Assembly (NCBI GenBank): GCA_004357015.1
Contig: SMXE01000268.1
Coordinates: 1-8,816, forward strand
Direction: 5' to 3'
Origin: Caldithrix sp.
Lineage (GTDB): Bacteria; Zhuqueibacterota; Zhuqueibacteria; Oceanimicrobiales; Oceanimicrobiaceae
DNA: 8,816 nt
The number at the start of each line of letters is the position of its first letter. The stretch's first letter is position 1. Below the pieces are notes generated by a model, which was given only the letters and a program-made list of their open reading frames with translations, was not told the DNA's origin and did no database searches. Below are positions 1-7,187 of this stretch, in pieces. The translations under genes were made by a program, and so were the position numbers.

Positions 1-1520
1 GACATGTGCTTACCGCACTTTGAACACGGAAAGCGCACGGAGTCGATGTGAGGCTTGTGCAGATCCTCAATCTCTGTGATTCCGGAAAGCTCTTTCAATT
101 CCTGAACGCTGCCGATACAGTGTGCATTACCGCAGTCGGAGCAGGTCCAGATGGGTAGCGGCGTCCCCCAGTAGCGGTCGCGCGATAGCGACCAGTCCAC
201 GTTATTCTCCAACCACTCACCAAAGCGGCCCTTACCAACTTCTTTCGGGTACCAATCGATGCTATTGTTGTGCTGGATCAGACGATCCTTCACCGCAGTG
301 GTGCGGATGAACCACGATTCCATGGCATAGTATAGCAAAGGAGACGAGCAGCGCCAGCAATGCGGGTAACTGTGCAGGTACTTCTCTGCCTTGAATAAAC
401 GTCCGGCCTTTTCGAGATCAGCGATAATTTCAGGGTCCGCAGCTTTGACAAATTTCCCTTTGTACGGCGTGACCTCGTCCGTGAATTTGCCGCTCTTGTC
501 CACCGGCTGCAACACAGGCAAGTCGTATTTCAGCCCGACTTTGTAATCGTCCTCGCCAAAAGCCGGGGCGATGTGCACAATGCCGGAACCGTCTTCAGTA
601 GAGACGAAATCACCCTCCACAGTGTAATAAAGTTTCTTGTCCGTCCGGACAAAGGGAAACAAGGGCTCATACTCAACGCCGACGAGATCTTTGCCCTTGT
701 ACTCGGTGACGATCTCATGCTCACCATCGAGAACCGAGAGCCGCGCTTCGGCCAGGATCAGGAACTCGTCCCCCTGCGCCACCTTGACATATTTGATCTC
801 AGGATGCAGCGCCAGCGCCACGTTTGAGATAAGCGTCCAGGGCGTGGTGGTCCATACTAGAAAGGAGGTGTTCTCATCAGACTTTAACGGCATCCGAACA
901 TAAACCGAGGGATCCTCAACATCCTGATAGCCTAACGAAACCTCGTGGCTGGACAGCGGCGTTTCACAGCGTGGGCAGTACGGAACGATCCTGTGCCCCT
1001 GGTAGAGCAGGTCTTTCTGCCAAAGTTGACTGAGGATCCACCAGACCGATTCGATATAGTTGTTCTCATAGGTAATGTAGGGATTGTCGAGGTCCAACCA
1101 GAAACCGATGCGCCGGGTCAGTTCGTCCCACTCTGTTTTGTATTTCCAAACGCTTTCGCGGCACTGTTGATTGAACTTGGCAACGCCATATTCCTCAATT
1201 TGCTCTTTCTTCTTGATACCAAGCGCTTTTTCTACCTCAATTTCAACCGGCAAACCGTGGGTGTCCCAGCCGGCTTTACGCTCAACGCGGTAACCCTCCA
1301 TGGTACGCAGGCGACAAACCAGATCTTTGATGGTTCTCGAAATGATATGATGGATGCCAGGCTTGCCGTTTGCAGTTGGCGGCCCCTCATAGAAAATGAA
1401 GGGCTTAGACGCGTCCCGGCTTTCGATGCTTTTCTCGAAGATCCTGTGGTCATCCCAATACTTGAGGATCTTTATTTCCAATTCAGCAAAGTTAAGTTGT
1501 GAGGGAAATTCTTTGTACAT
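1..1520 (-). CDS. ileS: Isoleucyl-tRNA synthetase, IleRS2 type (N-terminal 506 residues; cut by window edge)
   Basis: Class Ia synthetase that charges tRNA-Ile in the cytoplasm. Seen: the nucleotide-binding signature as GIHH at residues 55-58 (after GPPTANGKP), WDTHGLPVE at 85-93, a first metal-site pair CPRC at 182-185, editing-domain motifs WTTTPWT (223-229) and GSGIVHIAPAFGEDD (311-325, with the editing Asp), HCWRC (387-391) and WSLSRDRYWGTPLP (443-456). The frame is open to base 1, so DCWFDSG, KMSKS and the anticodon-binding part lie outside; the family is about 1,030-1,080 residues. ATG at 1520 gives the usual N-terminus (MYKEFPSQ). An in-frame TTG at 1529 is closer to an AGGG and is the only alternative start. 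It lies 27 bases after the PNP stop and is probably the last gene seen of the same operon. The HXGH swap to GXHH and the sequence around WDTHGLPVE point to the eukaryote-like IleRS2 group. Confidence 0.97.
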   Translation of the reverse strand, partial: MYKEFPSQLNFAELEIKILKYWDDHRIFEKSIESRDASKPFIFYEGPPTANGKPGIHHIISRTIKDLVCRLRTMEGYRVERKAGWDTHGLPVEIEVEKALGIKKKEQIEEYGVAKFNQQCRESVWKYKTEWDELTRRIGFWLDLDNPYITYENNYIESVWWILSQLWQKDLLYQGHRIVPYCPRCETPLSSHEVSLGYQDVEDPSVYVRMPLKSDENTSFLVWTTTPWTLISNVALALHPEIKYVKVAQGDEFLILAEARLSVLDGEHEIVTEYKGKDLVGVEYEPLFPFVRTDKKLYYTVEGDFVSTEDGSGIVHIAPAFGEDDYKVGLKYDLPVLQPVDKSGKFTDEVTPYKGKFVKAADPEIIADLEKAGRLFKAEKYLHSYPHCWRCSSPLLYYAMESWFIRTTAVKDRLIQHNNSIDWYPKEVGKGRFGEWLENNVDWSLSRDRYWGTPLPIWTCSDCGNAHCIGSVQELKELSGITEIEDLHKPHIDSVRFPCSKCGKHM

Positions 1521-1547
1521 CGGGTTCAAATAAGCCCTAAGTCTTAA

Positions 1548-2360
1548 TCACATCCGTTCGATGACCCGCTTCATGAGCAGAGTCAGTTTGGGTTCCGCCT
1601 CGGCAGCCACGCGCAAAATTTTTTCAATGTCTACCGGTTCCAGCGCATCCGGCAGACATTCGTCTGTCACCACTGACAGACCGAGCACCCGCATTGAGCT
1701 GTGCACGGCAACGATAACTTCGGGAATGGTGGACATGCCCACGACGTCCGCGCCGATGCCGCGCAGGAAACGGTACTCTGCCCGCGTCTCAAGACACGGG
1801 CCTGCCACTGCCACGTAGACACCTTTTTGCACACGAATCTTTTCTTCAATTGCGATTTGCTCGGCGAGTTCAATGAGCCCTCTCGTATACGGTTCCAACA
1901 TATCCGGGAAGCGTGGTCCCAGAGAATCATGGTTCGGGCCGATAAGCGGATTATCGCCAAGCAGATTAATATGATCCGAAATAATCATGATGTCGCCTGC
2001 TGTGTAAACGGGATTCATCCCGCCGCAGGCATTAGAGACCAGCAGCGTCCTCGCCCCCATGCTCTTCATCACACGCACCGGAAACGTGATCTGCTGCATG
2101 GAGTAGCCTTCATAATAATGAAAGCGCCCCTGCATCGCCATCACCGGACGCGAGCCAATTGTGCCGAAGATCAGCCGTCCGGCATGGCTTTCCACCGTCG
2201 ACAACGGGAAATGCGGAATATCTTCGTATGAAACAGTAACTTCCGTCTCGATTTCATCCGCAAGTGCGCCAAGGCCGGTCCCCAGAATGATGCCCGCCTC
2301 GGGTTTGAGAGTCGTTTTAGAGACTAGAAAATCGTGTGCTTCTTTTATTTTAGACTTCAA
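1548..2360 (-). CDS. Purine nucleoside phosphorylase, trimeric (human-like) family
   Basis: Cytoplasmic purine salvage enzyme: nucleoside plus phosphate gives free base plus (deoxy)ribose-1-phosphate. The 270 residues match the usual family length. Seen: the phosphate loop GTGLG (27-31), SHAG with His59, GRFHYYEG (78-85, His81 and Tyr83), SNACGGMN (109-116), [21 protein letters not shown] (187-196, Glu191 equivalent to human Glu201), GMSTIPE (Met209 equivalent to human Met219) and VVTD ending at Asp233. The spacing Glu191-Met209-Asp233 is identical to human Glu201-Met219-Asn243, so the base-contacting Asn is Asp here. The start is a TTG at 2360; no in-frame ATG exists between it and the upstream in-frame stop, and the only purine stretch (GAGAAG) directly abuts it, so the start is somewhat uncertain. 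It follows divIVA by 22 bases and precedes ileS by 27. Gene symbols deoD or punA are used variously for this family. Confidence 0.95.
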   Translation of the reverse strand: MKSKIKEAHDFLVSKTTLKPEAGIILGTGLGALADEIETEVTVSYEDIPHFPLSTVESHAGRLIFGTIGSRPVMAMQGRFHYYEGYSMQQITFPVRVMKSMGARTLLVSNACGGMNPVYTAGDIMIISDHINLLGDNPLIGPNHDSLGPRFPDMLEPYTRGLIELAEQIAIEEKIRVQKGVYVAVAGPCLETRAEYRFLRGIGADVVGMSTIPEVIVAVHSSMRVLGLSVVTDECLPDALEPVDIEKILRVAAEAEPKLTLLMKRVIERM

Positions 2361-2382
2361 CTTCTCTATTCGGCCATTTTAG

Positions 2383-3093
2383 TTAGATAATCAGTTTGTC
2401 GGAGATCCGGGACTGCTGCGTATCGCTTTCTCTGTCAAGCGCATCCTCGTCTGCCACGATCCTTTTACCCCACCGAATGCCATGCGTCTCATCAGAAGCG
2501 ACTTCGGCTGCCTCATCCGAAGCAAGGGGTTCTTCCGGCAATTCGTCTTCAACGGCTTCGAACTCAATTTTCTCTTGAATCGGTGTCGGAGTTTCTCGTT
2601 TGGCCTCATTGGGCAGTTTGGCTTCGTAGCGCTCGAATCCCAGGTCATCTAACTCCAGAACTTCAATCAATTCGATCTGCGACTCCAGCAAGTGCTTGAG
2701 CCGACGTGCAAAGGAATCTTTTTGCGCTTTGATCACCACCAACTCATTCTTCATCTCCGCCAGTCTTAACCTGGCATCCCGCACGACTTTCTCCGCGTTC
2801 AATTCGGCCTCGCGGATGAGCATCTCGGCCGCGCGGCTGGAGTTTTCTTTAGATTGGGTGATCGTCTCCTGTGCGGTCACCAGTGTCTGCTGCAATGTCT
2901 TCTCAACGTTCTGGTAGTCCCTCAACTGCGTTTTGAGCTTCAGCACTTCATCGGACAGTTCGTTTTTTTCCCGAATCAACGCCTCCAACTCGTCGGAAAC
3001 CATCTCCAGAAACGCATCCGCCTCCACGGGATCATAGCCGCGTATGGTTTTCTTAAACTCATGCTTCCTGACGTCCAACGGGGTGAGTTTCAC
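2383..3093 (-). CDS. divIVA: DivIVA-domain cell-division/polarity scaffold
   Basis: Coiled-coil protein expected to bind curved membrane at poles or septum and recruit division or wall-growth partners. I start it at GTG 3093 rather than the upstream in-frame TTG at 3111: an AGGAGGTGATC Shine-Dalgarno lies inside the longer version and sits 8 bases from the GTG, and the family begins (M)KLTPLD. This gives 236 residues. Seen: the N-terminal DivIVA signature (KLTPLDVRKHEFKKTIRGYD, then PVEADAFLEMV) at about 2-35, a heptad-rich coiled coil from about 30 to 155 with a second DivIVA-like segment, then an acidic, Pro/Glu-rich low-complexity tail of about 75 residues ending in KLII. Such tails vary and often hold partner sites. 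It sits between yggT and PNP, matching the yggS-yggT-divIVA order known from Gram-positive division clusters, but here without ftsZ or sepF in view. Confidence 0.92.
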   Translation of the reverse strand: MKLTPLDVRKHEFKKTIRGYDPVEADAFLEMVSDELEALIREKNELSDEVLKLKTQLRDYQNVEKTLQQTLVTAQETITQSKENSSRAAEMLIREAELNAEKVVRDARLRLAEMKNELVVIKAQKDSFARRLKHLLESQIELIEVLELDDLGFERYEAKLPNEAKRETPTPIQEKIEFEAVEDELPEEPLASDEAAEVASDETHGIRWGKRIVADEDALDRESDTQQSRISDKLII

Positions 3094-3096
3094 TTT

Positions 3097-3107
3097 GATC
3101 ACCTCCT
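3097..3107 (-). promoter_or_regulatory. Extended Shine-Dalgarno of divIVA
   Basis: On the minus strand this reads AGGAGGTGATC, an 11-base perfect complement of the conserved 3' end of 16S rRNA (GATCACCTCCT). AGGAGG is 8 bases from GTG 3093. It decides the start codon, and it is far stronger than the sites before the neighbouring genes. Confidence 0.85.
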
Positions 3108-3152
3108 GCAAGTTTGAATTTGTAGTTCACCCACGAGCCGCAGCTGGTAGAA

Positions 3153-3386
3153 TTAGTAAATCAAATTGCGCAGCAGTGAAAGCGCAAGAATTAACACCAG
3201 TGGCGACAGGTCCAAACCGCCCACGGACGGAATGAGACCTCTTATTTTGCTCAAGACCGGTTCTGTTATGTTGTGCAGGAAACGCACAAACGGATTGTGC
3301 GGATTCAGGGTCATCCATGAGAGAACCGCATTGATAATAACCGCCCAAATGTAAACATCAATCAAAAGAAGTAGCAAGCGCATCAT
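3153..3386 (-). CDS. yggT: YggT-family small membrane protein
   Basis: About 77 residues, two hydrophobic segments (about 2-22 and 58-74) around the family signature: NAVLSW, NPHNPFVRFLHNITEPVL, IRGLIPSVGGLDLSPLVLIL. This is a single-unit version; some relatives carry two tandem units. The family is membrane-embedded and is found next to yggS and division genes; its biochemical role is not settled, with links to osmotic tolerance and division-site or thylakoid processes in various organisms. ATG at 3386 is chosen; TTG at 3389 and ATG at 3383 are possible, with AAAGG lying 6 to 12 bases upstream depending on the choice. It begins 15 bases after the yggS stop, so the two are almost certainly co-transcribed. 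Confidence 0.9.
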   Translation of the reverse strand: MMRLLLLLIDVYIWAVIINAVLSWMTLNPHNPFVRFLHNITEPVLSKIRGLIPSVGGLDLSPLVLILALSLLRNLIY

Positions 3387-3401
3387 CAAACTAAGCCTTT
3401 G

Positions 3402-4088
3402 TTAAGTTCGTTCGCCAAAGATCGACCTGCCAATTCTTATCATGGTCGATCCCTCTTCGACAGCGATTTCAAAATCATTGGTCATACCCATGGACAATTC
3501 CTTTAACTCTACGGCCGGAAGCAGGTTTTCCTGCAAGCTATCACGTAACGCTCGCAAACGAACGAATGAGGCGCGCACCACCTTTTCATCGGGTGAAAAC
3601 GCCCCGATTGTCATCAACCCTTTGACCTTAAGCCGCGAAAGCTGTGCAATTTCTGCCAGCGCGTCTCCGACTTCATCCGGCGTGAATCCAAACTTCGACG
3701 CTTCGCCCGACGTGTTCACCTGAATCAGTACCTCAATGGAACGAGCAAGCTTTTCAGCCTGCACGTGAATTTCACGCGCCAACCGGACACTATCGACCGA
3801 CTGAATCGTTTGCGCAAACCTGAGGCACTGCTTAACCTTGTTCCGTTGCAGATGCCCAATCATATGCCACTCAGCATAGCTTTCGACCAACTGAAATTTC
3901 TGCCACGCCTCCTGAATGCGGTTCTCCCCAACCATGGTCACACCACCGGCGAGGACTTCTTCAATCGCCTCCACACCAACGGTCTTGGTGACCGCTACCA
4001 GCTTTATATCATCGGGGCTGTGATTCGTTTTCCGGCATGCAGCGGCGATGCGATTTCGCACAAGATCAATGTTTTCTGCGACATTCAT
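3402..4088 (-). CDS. yggS: PLP homeostasis protein, YggS/PLPBP family
   Basis: Binds pyridoxal 5'-phosphate and buffers vitamin B6 and amino/keto-acid pools; no catalytic activity is established for the family. The 228 residues match the usual length of a single alanine-racemase-like TIM barrel. Seen: PLP lysine K35 in KLVAVTKT, GENRIQEAW (54-62), WHMIGHLQRNK (74-84), VLIQVNTSGEASKFG, GLMTIGAF, LSMGMTNDFEIAV (198-210) and the phosphate-binding GSTMIRIGRSIFG (213-225). First gene of the operon running leftward. ATG 4088 has no recognisable Shine-Dalgarno, and the predicted promoter leaves a leader of only about 13 bases, so initiation may be close to leaderless. No other in-frame start would keep the conserved N-terminal helix. 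Confidence 0.95.
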   Translation of the reverse strand: MNVAENIDLVRNRIAAACRKTNHSPDDIKLVAVTKTVGVEAIEEVLAGGVTMVGENRIQEAWQKFQLVESYAEWHMIGHLQRNKVKQCLRFAQTIQSVDSVRLAREIHVQAEKLARSIEVLIQVNTSGEASKFGFTPDEVGDALAEIAQLSRLKVKGLMTIGAFSPDEKVVRASFVRLRALRDSLQENLLPAVELKELSMGMTNDFEIAVEEGSTMIRIGRSIFGERT

Positions 4089-4107
4089 TCAAACAATAAA
4101 AGTAATA

Positions 4108-4136
4108 AATATACGCCTTGGAGCCACAAAAAGCAA
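4108..4136 (-). promoter_or_regulatory. Sigma-70-like promoter of the yggS-yggT-divIVA-PNP-ileS operon
   Basis: On the minus strand: TTGCTT (4136-4131), a 17-base spacer, then TATATT (4113-4108). The -10 box matches consensus at 5 of 6 bases, the -35 box at the TTG only. A start near 4101 would leave a very short leader before ATG 4088. Confidence 0.5.
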
Positions 4137-4203
4137 TAACAATTTATGCCCCTAAATTCTGATTAGATTAGATTTACTTGTGATGAAAGGAAGTGACAAT
4201 GTC

Positions 4204-4222
4204 GCGAACAGCGGGAGTTCGC
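4204..4222 (-). terminator. Stem-loop at the end of the LTD protein gene
   Basis: Perfect 6-bp inverted repeat GCGAAC/GTTCGC with a 7-base loop. It begins at the TAG stop (4224-4222) of the displaced reading frame of the LTD gene. No T-run follows, so it may be an RNA-stabilising hairpin or a weak terminator. Confidence 0.35.
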
Positions 4223-4314
4223 TACAATTTTCCAGCGAGGACCACGGTTCCTTTGTCGCTCATGAGGACACCGGCGCTGGCGTTAAGAGCTTGCAGGAAT
4301 ACAACATAGATACC
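4222..4314 (-). other. Displaced C-terminal segment of the LTD/FlgD-Ig protein
   Basis: Read one base out of frame from the upstream ORF, this segment encodes 30 residues beginning GIYVVFLQALNASAG and ending TVVLAGKL before TAG. That is the usual final beta-hairpin of FlgD-type Ig domains, which directly follows a WDGRDDAGR motif. The frames part at a run of five G on the minus strand (4317-4313). Three or six G would restore one continuous reading frame. Confidence 0.8.
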
Positions 4315-5942
4315 CCCATCCGGGCCAGGCGGCCAGCATCGTCACGGCCATCCCAGATGATGGAGTTTTCCGAGCCCGAAGGCTGGTTGTTAGCGAGGAA
4401 ACGAACGTGGCGTCCACGCAGGTCATATATTTTCACATTCACCCTAGACGTGGTCACGGGCAGACGGTACGTAATCAAGGCAACGTCATCCCTGCCGTCG
4501 CCATCCGGTGAAAATGGGTTTGGCTCAATAACGAGTTCGGTCTCGGACGGCAAGCTCCGGGCATGAATACTGTTTTGCAGACCCGGCGTACCGCCGGCTG
4601 CGGCCACGGACGAGCTCCAATTGCTGCTGTCGTTTGCAGAAATCGCCGGGTTGATTTTTTCGAGAGAAATGCCGCGAGCACCTCCCCAACTGCTGCTGTA
4701 ATTCACCTCATCGATGACGTGGCCAAGCACATCAAACAGCCGAAGACTATCAAAATCGTTGTTCAAAGCCGGCCACCGACTGAGCGTTACAAACGCTCCG
4801 TTGGGTACATCAAAGATATCGAGCAGCGAAGAATCTTGCGACAGGACAAAGTGACCTTCCGGCTGTAATATGACATCGTTGTTAACGAACGATAGCTCAT
4901 TGCGGGAATCTGAAAGCGCCCAGCTTTTAAGATTGACCTCAAACCCGCTCGTATTGGTGACCTCCACCCACTCCGGCTGACCGACTTGCGGAGCGTACAT
5001 GATTTCACTAATTCTTACTGACATCGTTTCAGCGCCTACTAAAAGCTCGCGGCCTGCGGTGTTGTTGGTGGCGTCCTGGTCTGCAGGGTAATCAATCTGA
5101 ACGAATACCAGGTGTGTCCCTGCGGCGACGTTTGAATACTCAAGGAAAAAAGTGACGGAATCTCCTACGGCTAGGCCAGAAGCATGCTGAAACGGCTCGC
5201 CAAGCATTTCGCCGGCATCGGGCTCGCCGTCGCCATTAATGTCATCAAAAAATCTCGTGGCAAAACTTTGCGCGGTCCGCAGACCGACATTGAAAATCTT
5301 GGCAGAAATGAGCACCGATTCACCCATCCGTGCCGAAGCTGGCTCGAATACAATGCCATCATCCCGAACCGCGAGGTCGTGTTCAAGGGGAGACACACTG
5401 TTCGGGCCGCCCGGCGTTCCGTGCACGATTTTGCTGTCCCGCCAGTTGGCCGCGTTGTTTTCTCCGAACAAATCAACCTTCTCATCGGAGAAGCCCGGCG
5501 GGTTCCCCAGACTGTAAGTGTATTGCGAAACGACTTCGCCCGATGCATTCAGCAGTGAGACCGTTTCCGGGGTCGAGTTTGACAATCCTCTGCTGCCAAA
5601 CGTATTGTTGTCGATAGTTAGAATGAGTCCACTTGCTGGAATCAGGTCATCATAGGTGGAGGAATTGTCAAAGTAGGAGAGGTCGAGAATCACGGCGAAT
5701 TGGCCGGGCTGTAGAATGAGTCCCGCCTCGTGAGCGACGATCTCATCCACACCGCTGCCATCGCTCAATTGCCAGCCGCTCAGGTCAACAGGATCCACAT
5801 CAGAGAGATTCACGAGCTCCAGAAATTCATCATGAAACTCGTTTTCCAGCGCGTCAAACATTATTTCAGAAAGGACGACCTGACCACTGGCGCGACAGGC
5901 CAAAAGAAGCACAGTGAGGAGTATCAACTTGCGGTTGAACAT
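4260..5942 (-). CDS. Secreted lamin-tail-domain protein with FlgD-type Ig end, 3'-frameshifted
   Basis: Probable exported, surface-associated protein; no enzymatic motif seen. ATG 5942 has AGGA six bases upstream and is preferred over TTG 5948. Numbered from the TTG (ATG numbering is two lower): signal peptide about 3-22 (hydrophobic core, cut near ASG/Q), first lamin-tail domain 24-184 (VVLSEIMFD...DEFLELVN...LSGWQLSDG), a CARDB-like adhesive domain 189-305 with a calcium-site-like DDINGDGEPDAGE at 235-247, second lamin-tail domain 310-460 (RISEIMYAP...EWVEVTN), and a FlgD-type Ig domain from 471 (NPFSPDGDGRDD, KIYDLRGR, IWDGRDDAGR). After residue 544 the frame is unlike the family (SMLYSCKLLTPAPVSS) and stops at 4260, while the +1-shifted frame gives the expected ending to 4222. 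It follows the M23 gene by about 113 bases and may be co-transcribed with it. Similar ends act as secretion or anchoring signals in some FCB bacteria. Confidence 0.85.
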   Translation of the reverse strand: MFNRKLILLTVLLLACRASGQVVLSEIMFDALENEFHDEFLELVNLSDVDPVDLSGWQLSDGSGVDEIVAHEAGLILQPGQFAVILDLSYFDNSSTYDDLIPASGLILTIDNNTFGSRGLSNSTPETVSLLNASGEVVSQYTYSLGNPPGFSDEKVDLFGENNAANWRDSKIVHGTPGGPNSVSPLEHDLAVRDDGIVFEPASARMGESVLISAKIFNVGLRTAQSFATRFFDDINGDGEPDAGEMLGEPFQHASGLAVGDSVTFFLEYSNVAAGTHLVFVQIDYPADQDATNNTAGRELLVGAETMSVRISEIMYAPQVGQPEWVEVTNTSGFEVNLKSWALSDSRNELSFVNNDVILQPEGHFVLSQDSSLLDIFDVPNGAFVTLSRWPALNNDFDSLRLFDVLGHVIDEVNYSSSWGGARGISLEKINPAISANDSSNWSSSVAAAGGTPGLQNSIHARSLPSETELVIEPNPFSPDGDGRDDVALITYRLPVTTSRVNVKIYDLRGRHVRFLANNQPSGSENSIIWDGRDDAGRLARMGVSMLYSCKLLTPAPVSS

Positions 5943-6055
5943 ATCCAATCCTGGGCTTTGATGTATTTGTGGCAGGTGAAATCAGAGATGCGTAGGCAAA
6001 GAACGTATGGATTAATACCCCGGCGTTCTGGAAGTTTTAGAATAGAATTTGGGCG

Positions 6056-6964
6056 TTAGTCAAGTATATGTGTCAAAGGATCGACCTGCTTGCCGCTTTT
6101 CCGAACTTCGTAGTGCAGATGCGGGCCAGTGGCGAGACCGGTATCGCCGACCAGACCGATTGGCTTCCACCGGTCAACAGTTTGACCCTGTCTGACCATC
6201 ACTTTTGACAGATGGCCGTAAAGCGTCTTCAAACCAAAGCCATGATCGATTAAGACATATTTACCGTAACCGCGATTCATTTTATAGACAGTAGCCACCT
6301 TTTCCACAACGCCGGCGGCAGTTGCATAAACCTCCGTTCCCCGCTCTGCAGAAATGTCTATTCCGGGATGGCGTCTTATTTTGTCGATAATAGGATGCAG
6401 CCGATAACCAAACTTGTCACTAATTCGGCCGCCCTCAAGGGGACGAATAGAGGGTGTATGCTTCATCATACTGCGGTTGTATTCTAGCTTTTCCTTGATT
6501 TCTTCCCGGCTGTGTTTGGCCAGCTCGATGCGGCGTTCCATTTTATCGAGCACTTCCTGATAGTCGAAAATCTTGTCGGAAACCATGGGGAGTTCGTAAT
6601 TGACGTCTAACATGCCGCCAACACCGACGTCACGCGTATCATCATCAATTTTCGGGAGGTCGGCGACAATTCGCAAGTGGTCATCTTCACTTTCAAGATC
6701 TGCAACTCGCTTCTCAATTCGAGCGAGTTTTCCTCCCATTTCGTCCAACTGCTTATGCAAATGCTTATTTACTTTTGTCAGAGATGATATTTCAAGGTCC
6801 TGATAAAAATCAGTAAAAAAGGCGAGCGTCAACGCAACCAAAACCAACATCAAACCAAGGCAAGCTCCTATAAACGTAAAAAAACTGCCGCACGTCAGTT
6901 CGACCTCCCGCGAATTTGAATCACGCAAAGAAAAATAGATGATCTTCACTTTCTTGTTTTGCAT
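6056..6964 (-). CDS. Membrane-anchored M23 (LytM-type) peptidoglycan endopeptidase
   Basis: Predicted zinc metallopeptidase that cuts peptide cross-links of the cell wall, acting in the periplasm. The 302 residues show a basic N-terminus (MQNKKVKIIYFS), one membrane segment about 28-51, a coiled coil about 55-98, a linker with a second helical stretch (133-168), and an M23 domain about 174-300. Active-site set intact: His199 and Asp203 (HPGID), His251 (LYGH), His282 and His284 (GPHLHYEV); GRISDKFGYRLHP at 179-191 is the typical domain entry. With all ligands present it should be an enzyme and not an EnvC/NlpD-type activator. ATG 6964 is preceded by AGGAAAGG about 11 bases away. It has its own promoter and a leader of about 190 bases, and is followed by the LTD gene. 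In related phyla such genes often sit beside bactofilin genes; none is seen here. Confidence 0.93.
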   Translation of the reverse strand: MQNKKVKIIYFSLRDSNSREVELTCGSFFTFIGACLGLMLVLVALTLAFFTDFYQDLEISSLTKVNKHLHKQLDEMGGKLARIEKRVADLESEDDHLRIVADLPKIDDDTRDVGVGGMLDVNYELPMVSDKIFDYQEVLDKMERRIELAKHSREEIKEKLEYNRSMMKHTPSIRPLEGGRISDKFGYRLHPIIDKIRRHPGIDISAERGTEVYATAAGVVEKVATVYKMNRGYGKYVLIDHGFGLKTLYGHLSKVMVRQGQTVDRWKPIGLVGDTGLATGPHLHYEVRKSGKQVDPLTHILD

Positions 6965-7158
6965 GGCGTTTTTTGCCTTTCCTCAATTAATCGACATAGA
7001 AATAACCACGGTCAAATTCATAAATCCATACTCATCGAGATGCAATGCCACCGCGCAGAAGAAAGTACAGGACCTGAACGAAATCAAATTGAAACACAAA
7101 GAAAAGAATCGTTTCCTCAAACAAAGGCAGGACTATCTGAAGCAATCAGAATAAACGG
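6965..7158 (-). other. Long untranslated leader of the M23 gene
   Basis: No family-like ORF is seen on either strand in these 194 bases. On the minus strand only minute ORFs occur, such as an ATG with four sense codons whose TGA overlaps the GAGG in front of the M23 gene. I recognise no known riboswitch. The plus-strand ORF that starts inside the M23 gene and crosses this stretch looks like a chance reading of A-rich sequence. Confidence 0.4.
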
Positions 7159-7187
7159 AATGTAAAAAAATGAACATCGTTTGTCAA
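7159..7187 (-). promoter_or_regulatory. Sigma-70-like promoter of the M23 peptidase gene
   Basis: Minus strand: perfect TTGACA (7187-7182), 17-base spacer, TACATT (7164-7159, 4 of 6 consensus bases). Immediately upstream of the -35 box lies an A/T tract (7188-7200) like an UP element. A start near 7152 would give a leader of about 190 bases before ATG 6964. Confidence 0.6.

Noticed and set aside
945..1502. 185-codon plus-strand ORF opposite ileS
   Set aside because: It is the antisense shadow of a strongly conserved synthetase sequence; its product has no recognisable motif.
1701..2231. 176-codon plus-strand ORF opposite PNP
   Set aside because: Antisense to a gene with all family motifs intact; His/Arg-rich composition typical of shadow frames.
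3765..4139. 124-codon plus-strand ORF opposite yggS and across its promoter
   Set aside because: Antisense to conserved YggS sequence and no family likeness.
6939..7154. 71-codon plus-strand ORF in the M23 leader with a Lys-rich end
   Set aside because: It starts inside the M23 gene and lacks a ribosome site; the helical look comes from A-rich sequence, and the minus-strand promoter reads through it.
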